Below are positions 1 through 8,503 of a DNA stretch of 64,000 bases, one piece after another. Under the pieces are notes generated by a model. The model was not told the origin of the DNA, did not search any database, and saw nothing but the letters and a program-made list of their open reading frames with translations. The stretch's first letter is position 1. Every line of letters starts with the position of its first letter. Location of the stretch: contig JAJFUV010000135.1 in the NCBI GenBank assembly GCA_021372245.1, positions 1 to 64,000 on the forward strand, given 5' to 3'. This stretch comes from Terriglobales bacterium. GTDB lineage: Bacteria; Acidobacteriota; Terriglobia; Bryobacterales; Bryobacteraceae. The position numbers and the translations under genes were made by a program.

Positions 1-71
1 CGCGCTATGCGCTCCCGGCAGGTTCCAAGATCCAGCGGGGGCCGGAAGACTGCAACGCCTGTCACAGGTAG
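1..71 (+). CDS. actA: C-terminal end of an ActA-like multihaem cytochrome c (partial)
   Basis: Only the last 22 codons lie in the window, open at the left edge, ending DCNACHR-stop. The CNACH hexad is a CxxCH haem c binding motif four residues from the end. It sits 23 bp upstream of actB in the same direction. In alternative complex III clusters the gene before actB encodes the pentahaem/multihaem cytochrome ActA, so the identity is inferred from this haem motif plus position. Confidence 0.6.
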   Translation, partial: RYALPAGSKIQRGPEDCNACHR

Positions 72-94
72 ATACGAAGCAAGAGGGGAAAAGG

Positions 95-3000
95 GTGAGC
101 GACGATCTCGAAAATCCCGGATCACAGGCTGCTCGGCAACGCTTCTACCGGGCCTTGGAAGATGCAGCGCTTGAAGAGCGGCAGGGGCCTTTGGAAGCAA
201 CCGCGGACGGCTTGTCGCGCCGCAGGTTCATGAGCCTCGTTTCTGCTTCCGCCGCCCTTGCACTGGGGCCCTATGGGTGCAGCAGAATCGACCGGGGAAA
301 GGTCGTTCCGTACACGAAGAGGCCGGAGGGAGTCATCCCGGGCGCCGAGACCTACTATGCCAGCACGTTCCAGGAGGGGCTCGTCACGCATGGCGTCCTC
401 GTGAAGACGCGCGAAGGAAGGCCTATCCATCTGATGGGCAATGCCGAGCATCCTATTTCGCAAGGTCACACAAGCCTCCGGGCCCTGGCGGATGTCCTGG
501 GGCTCTATGATCCCGACCGTCTGCGGCAACCAGTCCGGGACGGCGTCAACTCGACCTGGGACAAGGCCACGGAGGAAATCGTTAGCTCTCTAAAGGGAGC
601 GCGTGATGCAGGAAAGCCGATCCTCCTGCTCACCGATGCCGTCGTCTCTCCCACGAAGAAGGCACTCATCGGCGACCTCAAACGAGCTCTGCCGACGTTG
701 CGGCACGCTGCATGGGAACCGGCGGCGCCCCAAGCTGACATCCTCGCCGCGCAAGCCCTGTACGGCGAATTCCTGAAGCCGCGGTTACGACTTGACCGCG
801 CGCAGGTGGTCCTTTCGATTCAAGGCGACTTCCTTGGCGCCGACGGCGATGCGCCGACCTTCATGTCCGACTTCGCCGCCGGCCGGAACATCACCAAGCC
901 GGGCGATCCAATGAACCGGCTCTGGGTCGTTGAGGGCGGCATGACCCTCACTGGGGCGAACGCGGACCACAGGATTCAAGTGTGTCCCTCGAAGACCGCC
1001 CCACTCGTCTTCGCCCTGGCGCGGTTTCTCAACGATCAATACCGCGTGCCGCTTCCTCCGGGCTTGACGGTCGAAAGTCTGAGGCCGTTTGAGCTGAACT
1101 CGGTCGCAAAGAACGTCGGCGTCGGGCTGGATATCTTAAAGGGGCTGGCGGCGAATCTGAACCGGGCCAGGAAGTCGGCGCTGGTAGTTGCCGGAGCTGC
1201 TGTGCCCGAGGAGACGCATGTTGCCTGCCAGCTTCTGAACTCAATGCTCGGCGCGGAAGGTTACACGGTAGACGCTTCGCTGGCTCCTCCGGGCCCGGAA
1301 CTTCTGACCTTCGCGCAGCTCAGGGATCTGCTCCAGGAGATGGAACAGGGAGTGTTTGCCGCGGTTGTCTTTTGGGGCGTGAACCCTGCTTACGCTTTCC
1401 CGCAAAGCGCGGCCTGGACCCGCGCCGTGGTGAAGATACCGATGGGGGTAAGGATCGGTCTCTACGAAGACGAAACCGCGCGCGACTGCCGGTGGAGACT
1501 TCCCGAGCACCACTGGCTTGAAGCCTGGGGCGACTTCGAGCCTGCCGCCGATCTGCTTAGTTTGCGCCAGCCGTCAATGGGCGCCATCTTCGATACTCGG
1601 CAGGGGGAAGACGTCGTTCTTTCCTGGCTGCGCGCTCTGGGAGCAGGCACCGCGCGAGATTACGTCGACTACCTGAAGGCCCGATGGCACAAGGATGTGT
1701 ACCCGGCTGGAAGTCAGGTTCCTTTTGAAACCTTCTGGAGTGCGGCGCTGCACGATGGCGTGCTTCGGCGCGATGTCCGGCCGCGTCCCCCGAGGGTGAT
1801 GCGTACGGCGGCGCTTACGAAGGCGATCCAGGCGGCGGCCAATGTCAAAGTAGCAAGGAAGCCGGACGAACTCGAGTTGGCGATTTGCACCGATACCGCC
1901 GTGTACGACGGGCGATACGCCAACAACGGTTGGCTCAACGAGCTTCCGAATCCGGTAACCAAGGCGACGTGGGGGAATCCGCTTCTCGTATCCATAGCGG
2001 ATGCCGAGCGGCTTGGACTCAAGGATGAGGACGTGGTCAAGGTCGCCGTTGGAGGGGCGAGCATTGATGTGCCAGTGATCGTCCAGCCGGGACAAGCTGC
2101 CGGGGTGATGAGTCTCGCCCTTGGATACGGGCCCCGTACGGGCAACGTGGCTTCTGGAAGCGGGGTGAACGCTTATCGCTTGATGGACGTTGCTTCCGCC
2201 TGCCCTGGTCTTCGGGAGGGTGTCAGGCTTACGCGTACCGGGGTGAAGCGAACGGTACCGGTCACGCAGACGCATTACCGCATGGAAGGCCGCGATCTGG
2301 CGCGATCCTGGACAGTCAGTGAGTATGCCCGCGCCGTCGAGGAGAGAAAGAAGAAAGCAGGGACCGAGTTGTTCTCCCTGATTCCGGCCCAACAATTTAA
2401 GACAAACAAGTGGGGGATGGCCATTGACCTCTCGGCCTGTACCGGGTGCAGCGCCTGCGTCATCGCCTGCCAGTCGGAGAACAACATTGTTGTGGTGGGA
2501 CCGGAGCGCGTGCATGAGGGCCGCGAGATGCACTGGCTGCGGATCGATCGCTACTACGAAGGGGATCCACGGGATCCCCGCGTACTACATCAGCCCATTC
2601 CCTGCCAGCACTGCGACGATGCGCCTTGCGAGACCGTTTGCCCGGTCAACGCTACAACCCATAGCCCGGACGGTCTGAATCAGATGACCTATAACCGGTG
2701 TGTCGGAACACGTTACTGCTCGAACAATTGCCCATACAAGGTCCGGCACTTCAATTTCTTCGATTACAGTTCCTTTATCAAGGACCCCGCCAGGCTGGTG
2801 TTCAATCCCGAGGTGACCGTGCGCCCGCGTGGCGTGATGGAGAAATGCACCTTCTGCATTCAGCGCATCCAGAACGCGCGACAGAAGGCCAATATCGAAG
2901 GCAGAACCGTCAGGGACGGGGAGATCACGCCAGCGTGCGCCGAGGCGTGTCCCGCGCGGGCGATTGTGTTTGGCGACCTGAACGACCCTCAGAGTAAGGT

Positions 3001-3118
3001 CTCCAGGATGGCAAAGGTGGACCGTGGCTATTGCATACTCACGGAGCTTGGCGTAAAGCCTTCGGTGACGTATCTCGCGGACATCCGCAATTCCTTTACA
3101 GGAGAGGGCCGGTCGTGA
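95..3118 (+). CDS. actB: Alternative complex III subunit ActB (molybdopterin-like domain plus ferredoxin domain)
   Basis: This is a large peripheral subunit of the quinol:cytochrome c oxidoreductase, 1007 aa, starting at GTG behind a purine-rich AGAGGGGAAAAGG. A twin-arginine-type segment RRRFM (residues 42-46) followed by a hydrophobic stretch ending in Cys62 suggests export across the membrane. Residues roughly 70-760 resemble the molybdopterin oxidoreductase fold, which in characterised ActB carries no cofactor. The C-terminal third is NrfC-like with four cysteine clusters: CTGCSACVIAC (about 782), CQHCDDAPCETVCP (about 836), CVGTRYCSNNCP (about 869) and CTFC/CAEACP (about 918-952). These fit three 4Fe-4S centres and one 3Fe-4S centre as known for the family. 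It overlaps actC by 4 bp. Confidence 0.93.
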   Translation: MSDDLENPGSQAARQRFYRALEDAALEERQGPLEATADGLSRRRFMSLVSASAALALGPYGCSRIDRGKVVPYTKRPEGVIPGAETYYASTFQEGLVTHGVLVKTREGRPIHLMGNAEHPISQGHTSLRALADVLGLYDPDRLRQPVRDGVNSTWDKATEEIVSSLKGARDAGKPILLLTDAVVSPTKKALIGDLKRALPTLRHAAWEPAAPQADILAAQALYGEFLKPRLRLDRAQVVLSIQGDFLGADGDAPTFMSDFAAGRNITKPGDPMNRLWVVEGGMTLTGANADHRIQVCPSKTAPLVFALARFLNDQYRVPLPPGLTVESLRPFELNSVAKNVGVGLDILKGLAANLNRARKSALVVAGAAVPEETHVACQLLNSMLGAEGYTVDASLAPPGPELLTFAQLRDLLQEMEQGVFAAVVFWGVNPAYAFPQSAAWTRAVVKIPMGVRIGLYEDETARDCRWRLPEHHWLEAWGDFEPAADLLSLRQPSMGAIFDTRQGEDVVLSWLRALGAGTARDYVDYLKARWHKDVYPAGSQVPFETFWSAALHDGVLRRDVRPRPPRVMRTAALTKAIQAAANVKVARKPDELELAICTDTAVYDGRYANNGWLNELPNPVTKATWGNPLLVSIADAERLGLKDEDVVKVAVGGASIDVPVIVQPGQAAGVMSLALGYGPRTGNVASGSGVNAYRLMDVASACPGLREGVRLTRTGVKRTVPVTQTHYRMEGRDLARSWTVSEYARAVEERKKKAGTELFSLIPAQQFKTNKWGMAIDLSACTGCSACVIACQSENNIVVVGPERVHEGREMHWLRIDRYYEGDPRDPRVLHQPIPCQHCDDAPCETVCPVNATTHSPDGLNQMTYNRCVGTRYCSNNCPYKVRHFNFFDYSSFIKDPARLVFNPEVTVRPRGVMEKCTFCIQRIQNARQKANIEGRTVRDGEITPACAEACPARAIVFGDLNDPQSKVSRMAKVDRGYCILTELGVKPSVTYLADIRNSFTGEGRS

Positions 3119-4503
3119 ATTCCGAAGCCATGCTGCCCGAGATTCTCAGGACTCCACCCGTCCTGGCCGGCGCGGTCAGTCCCGGGAGTCTGGACGATCA
3201 GGTGCTTGCCGTCGTCGAGCGCAAACCGCCGCGCGCCTGGTTTCTCGCCCTGGCGGTTACGTCAACCTTAATGCTCATAGGACTGGCCCTCCTGGGGTAT
3301 ACGGTTGCCACGGGCATCGGGGTCTGGGGAAACAACATCCCCGTGGCCTGGGCCTTCGACATTATCAACTTCGTCTTCTGGATCGGGATTGGACATGCGG
3401 GCACTTTAATATCCGCGATCCTGCTGCTCTTCCGGGCGCGTTGGCGGAACGCCATTTCAAGGTTTGCGGAAGCGATGACGATCTTCGCGGTCATGGTCGC
3501 CGGCCTGTTTCCGTTGCTCCATGTCGGAAGGCCGTGGCTGGCCTTTTGGCTGTTTCCCTATCCGAACCAGCGCGCGATCTGGCCGAATTTCCGCTCTCCT
3601 CTTATTTGGGACGTCTTCGCGGTGAGCACGTACTTCGGTGTCTCGCTCCTGTTTTGGTACATGGGGCTCGTTCCCGACCTTGCGTCGCTGAGGGACCGCA
3701 CGAAGAGCGGGATCCGGAAGTTCATTTACTCGATGCTGTGCGTTGGATGGCGCGGGTCGGCCTCGCACTGGCGGCATTTCGAAAGAGCGTACCTGATCAT
3801 CGCCGGGATCGCCACGGGGCTCGTCTTGTCAGTGCATAGTGTGGTCTCGTTTGACTTCGCGGTGTCCCTGGTTCCCGGTTGGCACATGACCATCTTTCCG
3901 CCCTATTTCGTGACCGGGGCGATCTTCGCCGGCTTCGCGATGGTCGTGATGGCGATGGTGGTGGTACGCACGACGATGAACCTGGAACACATTATCACCA
4001 TGTATCACCTGGAGGTGATGAACAAGATCATCCTGACCTGCTCGTGTCTCATGGGTTACTCCTACCTCATGGAGGCATGGACGGCCTGGTACAGCATGAA
4101 TGAGTATATTCATCATACTTTCTGGTCCTATATAGCCGGGAGTTACGCCTGGGCCGGGTGGCTGACGATCACCTGCAATATCCTGATCCCGCAATTATTG
4201 TGGCTGCGCCGATTGCGCCGAAGCTATCCGGCGATGATCTTCGTGGCGATCGCGGTGACGATTGGAATGTGGTTCGAACGCTTCGTGATCATCGTGAGCT
4301 CACTGCACCAGGATTTCATGCCGTCGGCCTGGCACATCTACAAGCCCACCCTGGTGGACCTGGGGATCCTCCTCGGTTCTTTCGGCCTCTTCTTTACCCT
4401 GGTTCTACTTTTTGCGAGGGTCCTGCCCGTCATCTCCACCAGCGAGACGAAGGCCGCATTGCCAGGGGCGCAACCCAGGCATACCGGAGGTTCCTATGAA
4501 TAA
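3115..4503 (+). CDS. actC: Alternative complex III subunit ActC (NrfD/PsrC-like quinol-site membrane protein)
   Basis: This is a polytopic membrane protein of the NrfD/PsrC family, about 462 aa, with many hydrophobic helices. In alternative complex III this subunit and its paralogue ActF form the quinol-oxidising membrane core. I place the start at GTG 3115, inside the actB stop (GTGA overlap), because GGAGAGGG lies just upstream; a longer frame from 3031 would overlap actB by 88 bp. The first 40 residues are a soluble N-terminus and helix 1 begins with WFLALAVTSTLMLIGLALLG. Conserved-looking charged residues sit between helices (for example HVGRPW). It overlaps the next gene by 8 bp. Confidence 0.93.
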   Translation: MNSEAMLPEILRTPPVLAGAVSPGSLDDQVLAVVERKPPRAWFLALAVTSTLMLIGLALLGYTVATGIGVWGNNIPVAWAFDIINFVFWIGIGHAGTLISAILLLFRARWRNAISRFAEAMTIFAVMVAGLFPLLHVGRPWLAFWLFPYPNQRAIWPNFRSPLIWDVFAVSTYFGVSLLFWYMGLVPDLASLRDRTKSGIRKFIYSMLCVGWRGSASHWRHFERAYLIIAGIATGLVLSVHSVVSFDFAVSLVPGWHMTIFPPYFVTGAIFAGFAMVVMAMVVVRTTMNLEHIITMYHLEVMNKIILTCSCLMGYSYLMEAWTAWYSMNEYIHHTFWSYIAGSYAWAGWLTITCNILIPQLLWLRRLRRSYPAMIFVAIAVTIGMWFERFVIIVSSLHQDFMPSAWHIYKPTLVDLGILLGSFGLFFTLVLLFARVLPVISTSETKAALPGAQPRHTGGSYE

Positions 4504-5641
4504 TCCGGCATTCTCCGTCCTGGGTCTGTTCGATAGCTCACAGCAGTTGATGGATGCCATTCCTCATGTGAGAGGCAAAGCGTTGGGGCGGTTGGAGGCT
4601 TACACCCCTTACCCGGTTCATGGAATGGAAGAGGCCCTTGGACTCAGGAAGTCCCCGGTGGGTGGGATGGTGTTCATCATGGGCTTGATAGGCGCCATCG
4701 CTACCATGGCCTTCACGCTATGGGCCGAGGGCATCGACTATCCGTTGGTGACAGCCGCGAAGCCTCCTTTCTCATGGCAGGCCTTCGTTCCCATCATGTT
4801 CGAGGTGACGGTCCTCTTCGCCTGCTTCACCTCGGGGCTGGGAATGCTTTTCCTTTTGAACCGGCTCCCGTATTTCCGGCATCCGATGCTGCGGTCGAAG
4901 TCGATGCCGCTCATCACTCGCGACAAGTTCGCTCTTGCCGTCGAATATGACGGGAAGGCGCTCGATGTGGATGCCATCACGGACGCGCTCCGTCAAGCCG
5001 GCGCACAGACGATCGAGGTCCTTGAGCAGCCGGCGCGGTTGGGCCTGCTTTCCCCCAATTTCCTGATGAGAGTCGTGCTCGGCATCGGCATCTCCTGTTT
5101 CGTGGCGGGGTATCTCACTTACTGGGGAGTGAAGCTCTTTCCGGTCACGATTCCCGTGGTGCACATGCTCGATCAACCGCGGCTCGATCCCTTACGCGAA
5201 GACAGCTTTTTCAAGGAAGGCACCGGAATGCGCATGCCGGTTGCGGGGACCGTGGCCCGGGGCGAACTGCCGTTCACCATCGCGAAGGAAGAGGATGCGG
5301 CCATCCTGGTGAATCCGCTTCCCAGGACGCAAAGCGTATTGAAGACTGGCCGGCAAGTTTTCAATACTCACTGCTCCGTATGTCACGGGCTGCTTGGGAA
5401 TGGCAAGCCGTCGCTGACAGCGGCCTACGGCGCCAAGCCCGCGAATCTGGTGGAGGGCCAGATCGCTCAGCTCTCCGACGGCGAGATCTACTACGTGATT
5501 ATGAGGGGGAAGAACGCCATGCCATCCTATGCGGCTGACCTGAGCCAGGACGAGCGCTGGTCGGTCGTGAACTATGTTCGCGTGTTGCAGCGCGCGATGA
5601 ATGCCAAGGATTCGGATCTCTCCGGGGAGGCACGGAATTGA
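4496..5641 (+). CDS. Alternative complex III ActD-ActE fusion (DUF3341 domain plus monohaem cytochrome c)
   Basis: The 381-aa protein joins two Act subunits that are separate in the best-studied complex. Residues about 1-175 form the DUF3341 (ActD) part with two transmembrane helices (about 60-80 and 95-115) and a cytoplasmic domain. A third helix lies near 197-217. Residues about 265-375 form a class I-like cytochrome c domain with haem motif CSVCH at 293-297 and a distal Met candidate in GKNAMPSYA. The start is ATG 4496, preceded by GGAGG; longer frames begin inside actC. The fused cytochrome would accept electrons from ActB/ActA on the outer face. The stop overlaps the TTG start of actF (TTGA). 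Confidence 0.88.
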   Translation: MNNPAFSVLGLFDSSQQLMDAIPHVRGKALGRLEAYTPYPVHGMEEALGLRKSPVGGMVFIMGLIGAIATMAFTLWAEGIDYPLVTAAKPPFSWQAFVPIMFEVTVLFACFTSGLGMLFLLNRLPYFRHPMLRSKSMPLITRDKFALAVEYDGKALDVDAITDALRQAGAQTIEVLEQPARLGLLSPNFLMRVVLGIGISCFVAGYLTYWGVKLFPVTIPVVHMLDQPRLDPLREDSFFKEGTGMRMPVAGTVARGELPFTIAKEEDAAILVNPLPRTQSVLKTGRQVFNTHCSVCHGLLGNGKPSLTAAYGAKPANLVEGQIAQLSDGEIYYVIMRGKNAMPSYAADLSQDERWSVVNYVRVLQRAMNAKDSDLSGEARN

Positions 5642-6783
5642 ACGAAGGCGGCGTCACGAAGATGTTGACCTTGGGCGCAGTCGCCGGCTTTGTGGGCGTT
5701 GCGGCCACGGCTTTTGCTGCCGGTTGGGAGCGGTTCTGGGTGAACTGGATCTTGTGGCTATTGTTCGTGTTGACGATCGGCTTGGGTTGCCTATTCATCG
5801 TGGCCCTGGAACACGTGGTAGGGGCCAAATGGAGTGTGCCGTTGCGCCGTGTCCCGGAACGGTTATCGAGTCTGACGCTGCTGATGGGCCCCGCGCTGCT
5901 CATTGCGCTGTTCGCGCTGCCGGTACTCTATCCATGGACCAGGCCGGAAGCCCACAACGATCCGCTCATCGCCGGCAAAGCGGTGTGGCTCAACGTGCCG
6001 TTTTTCTGTGCACGCGTGGCGGCGTGCCTCGGCCTCTGGCTGATTTCTTACAGGCTCCTGGTGAGCGGGTCCATCCGGCAGGATCGCGACAAGGACTTCC
6101 GTTTCAATGTGCGCGCCCGCCGTTTTGCTCCCGTTTTTATGGTCATCTTGGGGATCACGATCACCATCGTGGCCTTCGATTGGATCGCCGGACTTGAACC
6201 AACGTGGTACAGCGATGTGTTCGGTGTCTACCTCTTTGCGGGCACGTTCCTCGCTGGTTTGTCGGCTGCCACCCTGGTCGTCCTTCACCTCTTTGCCCGG
6301 GGGAGACTGCCCGGTGTGCAGAGGGACCACATCTATAACCTGGGAGGCTTCCTGTTCGCGTTTACCGTGTTCTGGGCTTACATCGGCTTCGCCCAATATC
6401 TACTCATGTGGTATGCCAACCTGCCGGAGGAGGTCTTCTGGTATAAAGAGCGTCTGGAGGGGCTCTGGGGGCTCCTGGTGCTGGTTCTCGCTGTGTTTCA
6501 TTTCTTCGTGCCGTTCATCGTGCTTATCCCACGCGACGCGAAGACCGAATCCAAGCGGCTGGTTTGGGTGGCTGCCATCATGCTGATGGCCCACTGGCTG
6601 GACCTGTATTGGATGGTGTTTCCGGTCTTGGGCAAAGGGCCCTTGTTCGGCTGGCCAGAGCTGTCTTTTGCGGTCTTCTTCCTGTCCGCAAGTGCTATGT
6701 GGGTCCGGCGCCTGACGGCCCGCGGTGAAACGATGCCCGTCGGAGATCCTTTCCTGCAGGAGGGCCTGGAGTTCCGCCTATGA
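5638..6783 (+). CDS. actF: Alternative complex III subunit ActF (NrfD-like membrane protein)
   Basis: This is a highly hydrophobic 381-aa protein with about ten predicted membrane helices, matching ActF, the second NrfD-like core subunit of alternative complex III. The start is TTG at 5638, overlapping the previous stop by 4 bp, with GGGGAGG about 9 bp upstream; the same overlap pattern recurs throughout this operon. It contains loops with charged residues, such as the RARRFAPVF segment, and an aromatic-rich HWLDLYWMVFP segment near the C-terminus that is typical of this family. It overlaps the following cytochrome c gene by 4 bp (ATGA). Confidence 0.88.
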   Translation: MNEGGVTKMLTLGAVAGFVGVAATAFAAGWERFWVNWILWLLFVLTIGLGCLFIVALEHVVGAKWSVPLRRVPERLSSLTLLMGPALLIALFALPVLYPWTRPEAHNDPLIAGKAVWLNVPFFCARVAACLGLWLISYRLLVSGSIRQDRDKDFRFNVRARRFAPVFMVILGITITIVAFDWIAGLEPTWYSDVFGVYLFAGTFLAGLSAATLVVLHLFARGRLPGVQRDHIYNLGGFLFAFTVFWAYIGFAQYLLMWYANLPEEVFWYKERLEGLWGLLVLVLAVFHFFVPFIVLIPRDAKTESKRLVWVAAIMLMAHWLDLYWMVFPVLGKGPLFGWPELSFAVFFLSASAMWVRRLTARGETMPVGDPFLQEGLEFRL

Positions 6784-7694
6784 TCGAGAAATATGTCAAC
6801 GCGGAGGAACTCAGGCGCCTGCTCTCGACGCTGGTAGTCTTACTCGCGGCGCTGGCCATCGGCGGCCTCTTCGCCATAATCGTTGTCCCGGGGCTGCGCA
6901 ACGCGAACAGGCCCAATTTCCCCACACCCATGGATGCCATCGTGAGCGAGCCCGGCTGGCTTGATCCAACCGAATTCCCACCAGAGCGTGGGAGAGTAAT
7001 TCCTGCCGTTGATCCCAAAACGCTCATCGAATCATCTCCTAAGTTGGTGGCTAGAGGGAAGGAGCTTTTCGAGGCAGATTGTGTTCAGTGCCACGGCACG
7101 CGGGGGGAAGGGAACGGTCCGGGCGCGACAACCATGAATCCGCGGCCACGCAATTTCACGCGGCCTGACAACTGGAAGAACGGTTACGACCTCGCGGCGA
7201 TTTATAGGACTTTGAACGTGGGCGTTCCGGACACATCCATGACCTCTTTCAGCTATCTGTCCAGGGATAGCCGGATGGCCCTGGCCCACTTTGTCCAATC
7301 CCTTGGTGCCTTTCCGCACGGAACGGGGATCCCCGGCGCGATGGAGGCCCTGTCGAAGGAACTGGCGAGGCCGGGAGAGAAGACCTCCAATAAGATCCCC
7401 GTGAGCATGGCCATGGCCAAGGTGGAGCAGGAGTTCACCGCCGCCAGGCCGCTGGCGGTTGCTATCGACGATCGCCGGCCGGGAGCGGAGGTCCTTCGAA
7501 GGATAGTCAAAGATCCCGGCCGCGCCTCGCAGGTCCTAGCGGGGTCCAAAAAGTGGCACGAAGGGCCCGTGCAACTCGCGGCCAGCATCTTGCCCGGTGT
7601 TCCCGGCAATGGGTTCTCGGTCAGTGCCGCGACTCTGAGCGATGAGGAGTGGAAGCAGTTGCACGCCGAGCTCCTCGGTTTGGCAGGAAGATGA
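6780..7694 (+). CDS. Membrane-anchored monohaem cytochrome c
   Basis: The protein is 304 aa with an N-terminal helix (about residues 16-38) that anchors it with the bulk outside the membrane. It has one haem c site, CVQCH at 101-105, in an NGxGxCxGC-type cytochrome c fold, and a plausible distal Met near TSMTSFSYLSRD. A C-terminal extension of about 120 residues has no recognised domain. It lies between actF and sco, so it is either an additional ActE-like subunit or the soluble-side electron carrier linking alternative complex III to the oxidase. Because the DUF3341 protein upstream already carries a cytochrome domain, this cluster encodes two monohaem cytochromes. Confidence 0.85.
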   Translation: MIEKYVNAEELRRLLSTLVVLLAALAIGGLFAIIVVPGLRNANRPNFPTPMDAIVSEPGWLDPTEFPPERGRVIPAVDPKTLIESSPKLVARGKELFEADCVQCHGTRGEGNGPGATTMNPRPRNFTRPDNWKNGYDLAAIYRTLNVGVPDTSMTSFSYLSRDSRMALAHFVQSLGAFPHGTGIPGAMEALSKELARPGEKTSNKIPVSMAMAKVEQEFTAARPLAVAIDDRRPGAEVLRRIVKDPGRASQVLAGSKKWHEGPVQLAASILPGVPGNGFSVSAATLSDEEWKQLHAELLGLAGR

Positions 7695-8503
7695 TGCGAA
7701 CGAATCTGCAGTGGCTGCCGATGGTCTTGGCCGCAGTAATGCTCTCGGGTACGGCTTCGGTCGCGCGGGGCCAGGGAGGCGGCGCTCTGGGCGAAGCCGG
7801 CATCGATGAAAAGCTGGGCGCGCAGGTTGCCATCGATTCCGTCCTGAAGGACGAGGAAGGTAAGGACATCACCCTGCGCCAGCTCATCGCAAGGCCCACG
7901 ATCCTTACTCTCAACTACTTTACGTGCACGGGGATATGTTCTCCTCTCTTGAACGGCCTTGTGGATGCGCTGAACCAGGTTGGGCTCGAGCCGGGCAAGG
8001 ACTTCCAGGTCATCACCGTGAGCTTTGATCCCAATGACACGCCCGAAGTGGCAAGCGGGAAGCGGCTCAATTACTTAAAGCAGATCAAGAGACCGTTTCC
8101 CCCGGAAGCCTGGCGCTTCCTGACAGGAAATGGGCCAGCCACGAAGGCGGTAGCCGATTCCGTGGGCTTCCATTTTCGAGTGGCCGGCAATGGGTATATT
8201 CACCCCGGAGCGATCATGGTGATCACTCCGCGGGGGATCGTGAGCCGGTACCTGTACGGCATCACATTCCTCCCCGCCGACATCCAGATGGCGCTGACAG
8301 AGGCCGCGGCGGGGAAGGTCCGTCCCACGGTAGCGAGAATCCTCGCTTTGTGTTACAGCTATGATCCCCAGGGCCGGCGCTATGTGGTGAACGTAACCCG
8401 TCTGACGGGGGCTGCGGTCCTGCTCTTTGCGGCCGGCTTCATCTTCTTTCTTGTGAAGGGAAAGTCTCCGAGCAAAAACGACAGGGCGAGGTTGTCTCGA
8501 TGA
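7691..8503 (+). CDS. SCO1/SenC copper chaperone for cytochrome oxidase
   Basis: This is a thioredoxin-fold copper protein needed to load the CuA site of subunit II. I start it at ATG 7691 (MMRTN, overlapping the previous stop as ATGATG) because a signal peptide follows directly (LPMVLAAVMLSGTASVARG); a longer frame from 7649 would lie in the cytochrome gene. The Cu-binding CxxxC motif is CTGIC at residues 79-83, and the third ligand is likely the His in GYIHPGA. Unusually for a minimal SCO, the C-terminus carries a second hydrophobic helix (about residues 238-258) followed by a basic tail, which would fix it at both ends. It directly precedes the oxidase subunit I gene (4-bp overlap). Confidence 0.9.
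   Translation: MMRTNLQWLPMVLAAVMLSGTASVARGQGGGALGEAGIDEKLGAQVAIDSVLKDEEGKDITLRQLIARPTILTLNYFTCTGICSPLLNGLVDALNQVGLEPGKDFQVITVSFDPNDTPEVASGKRLNYLKQIKRPFPPEAWRFLTGNGPATKAVADSVGFHFRVAGNGYIHPGAIMVITPRGIVSRYLYGITFLPADIQMALTEAAAGKVRPTVARILALCYSYDPQGRRYVVNVTRLTGAAVLLFAAGFIFFLVKGKSPSKNDRARLSR

Noticed and set aside
1574-2533. 319-codon frame on the minus strand
   Set aside because: It is antisense to actB, which has unmistakable iron-sulfur motifs on the plus strand.
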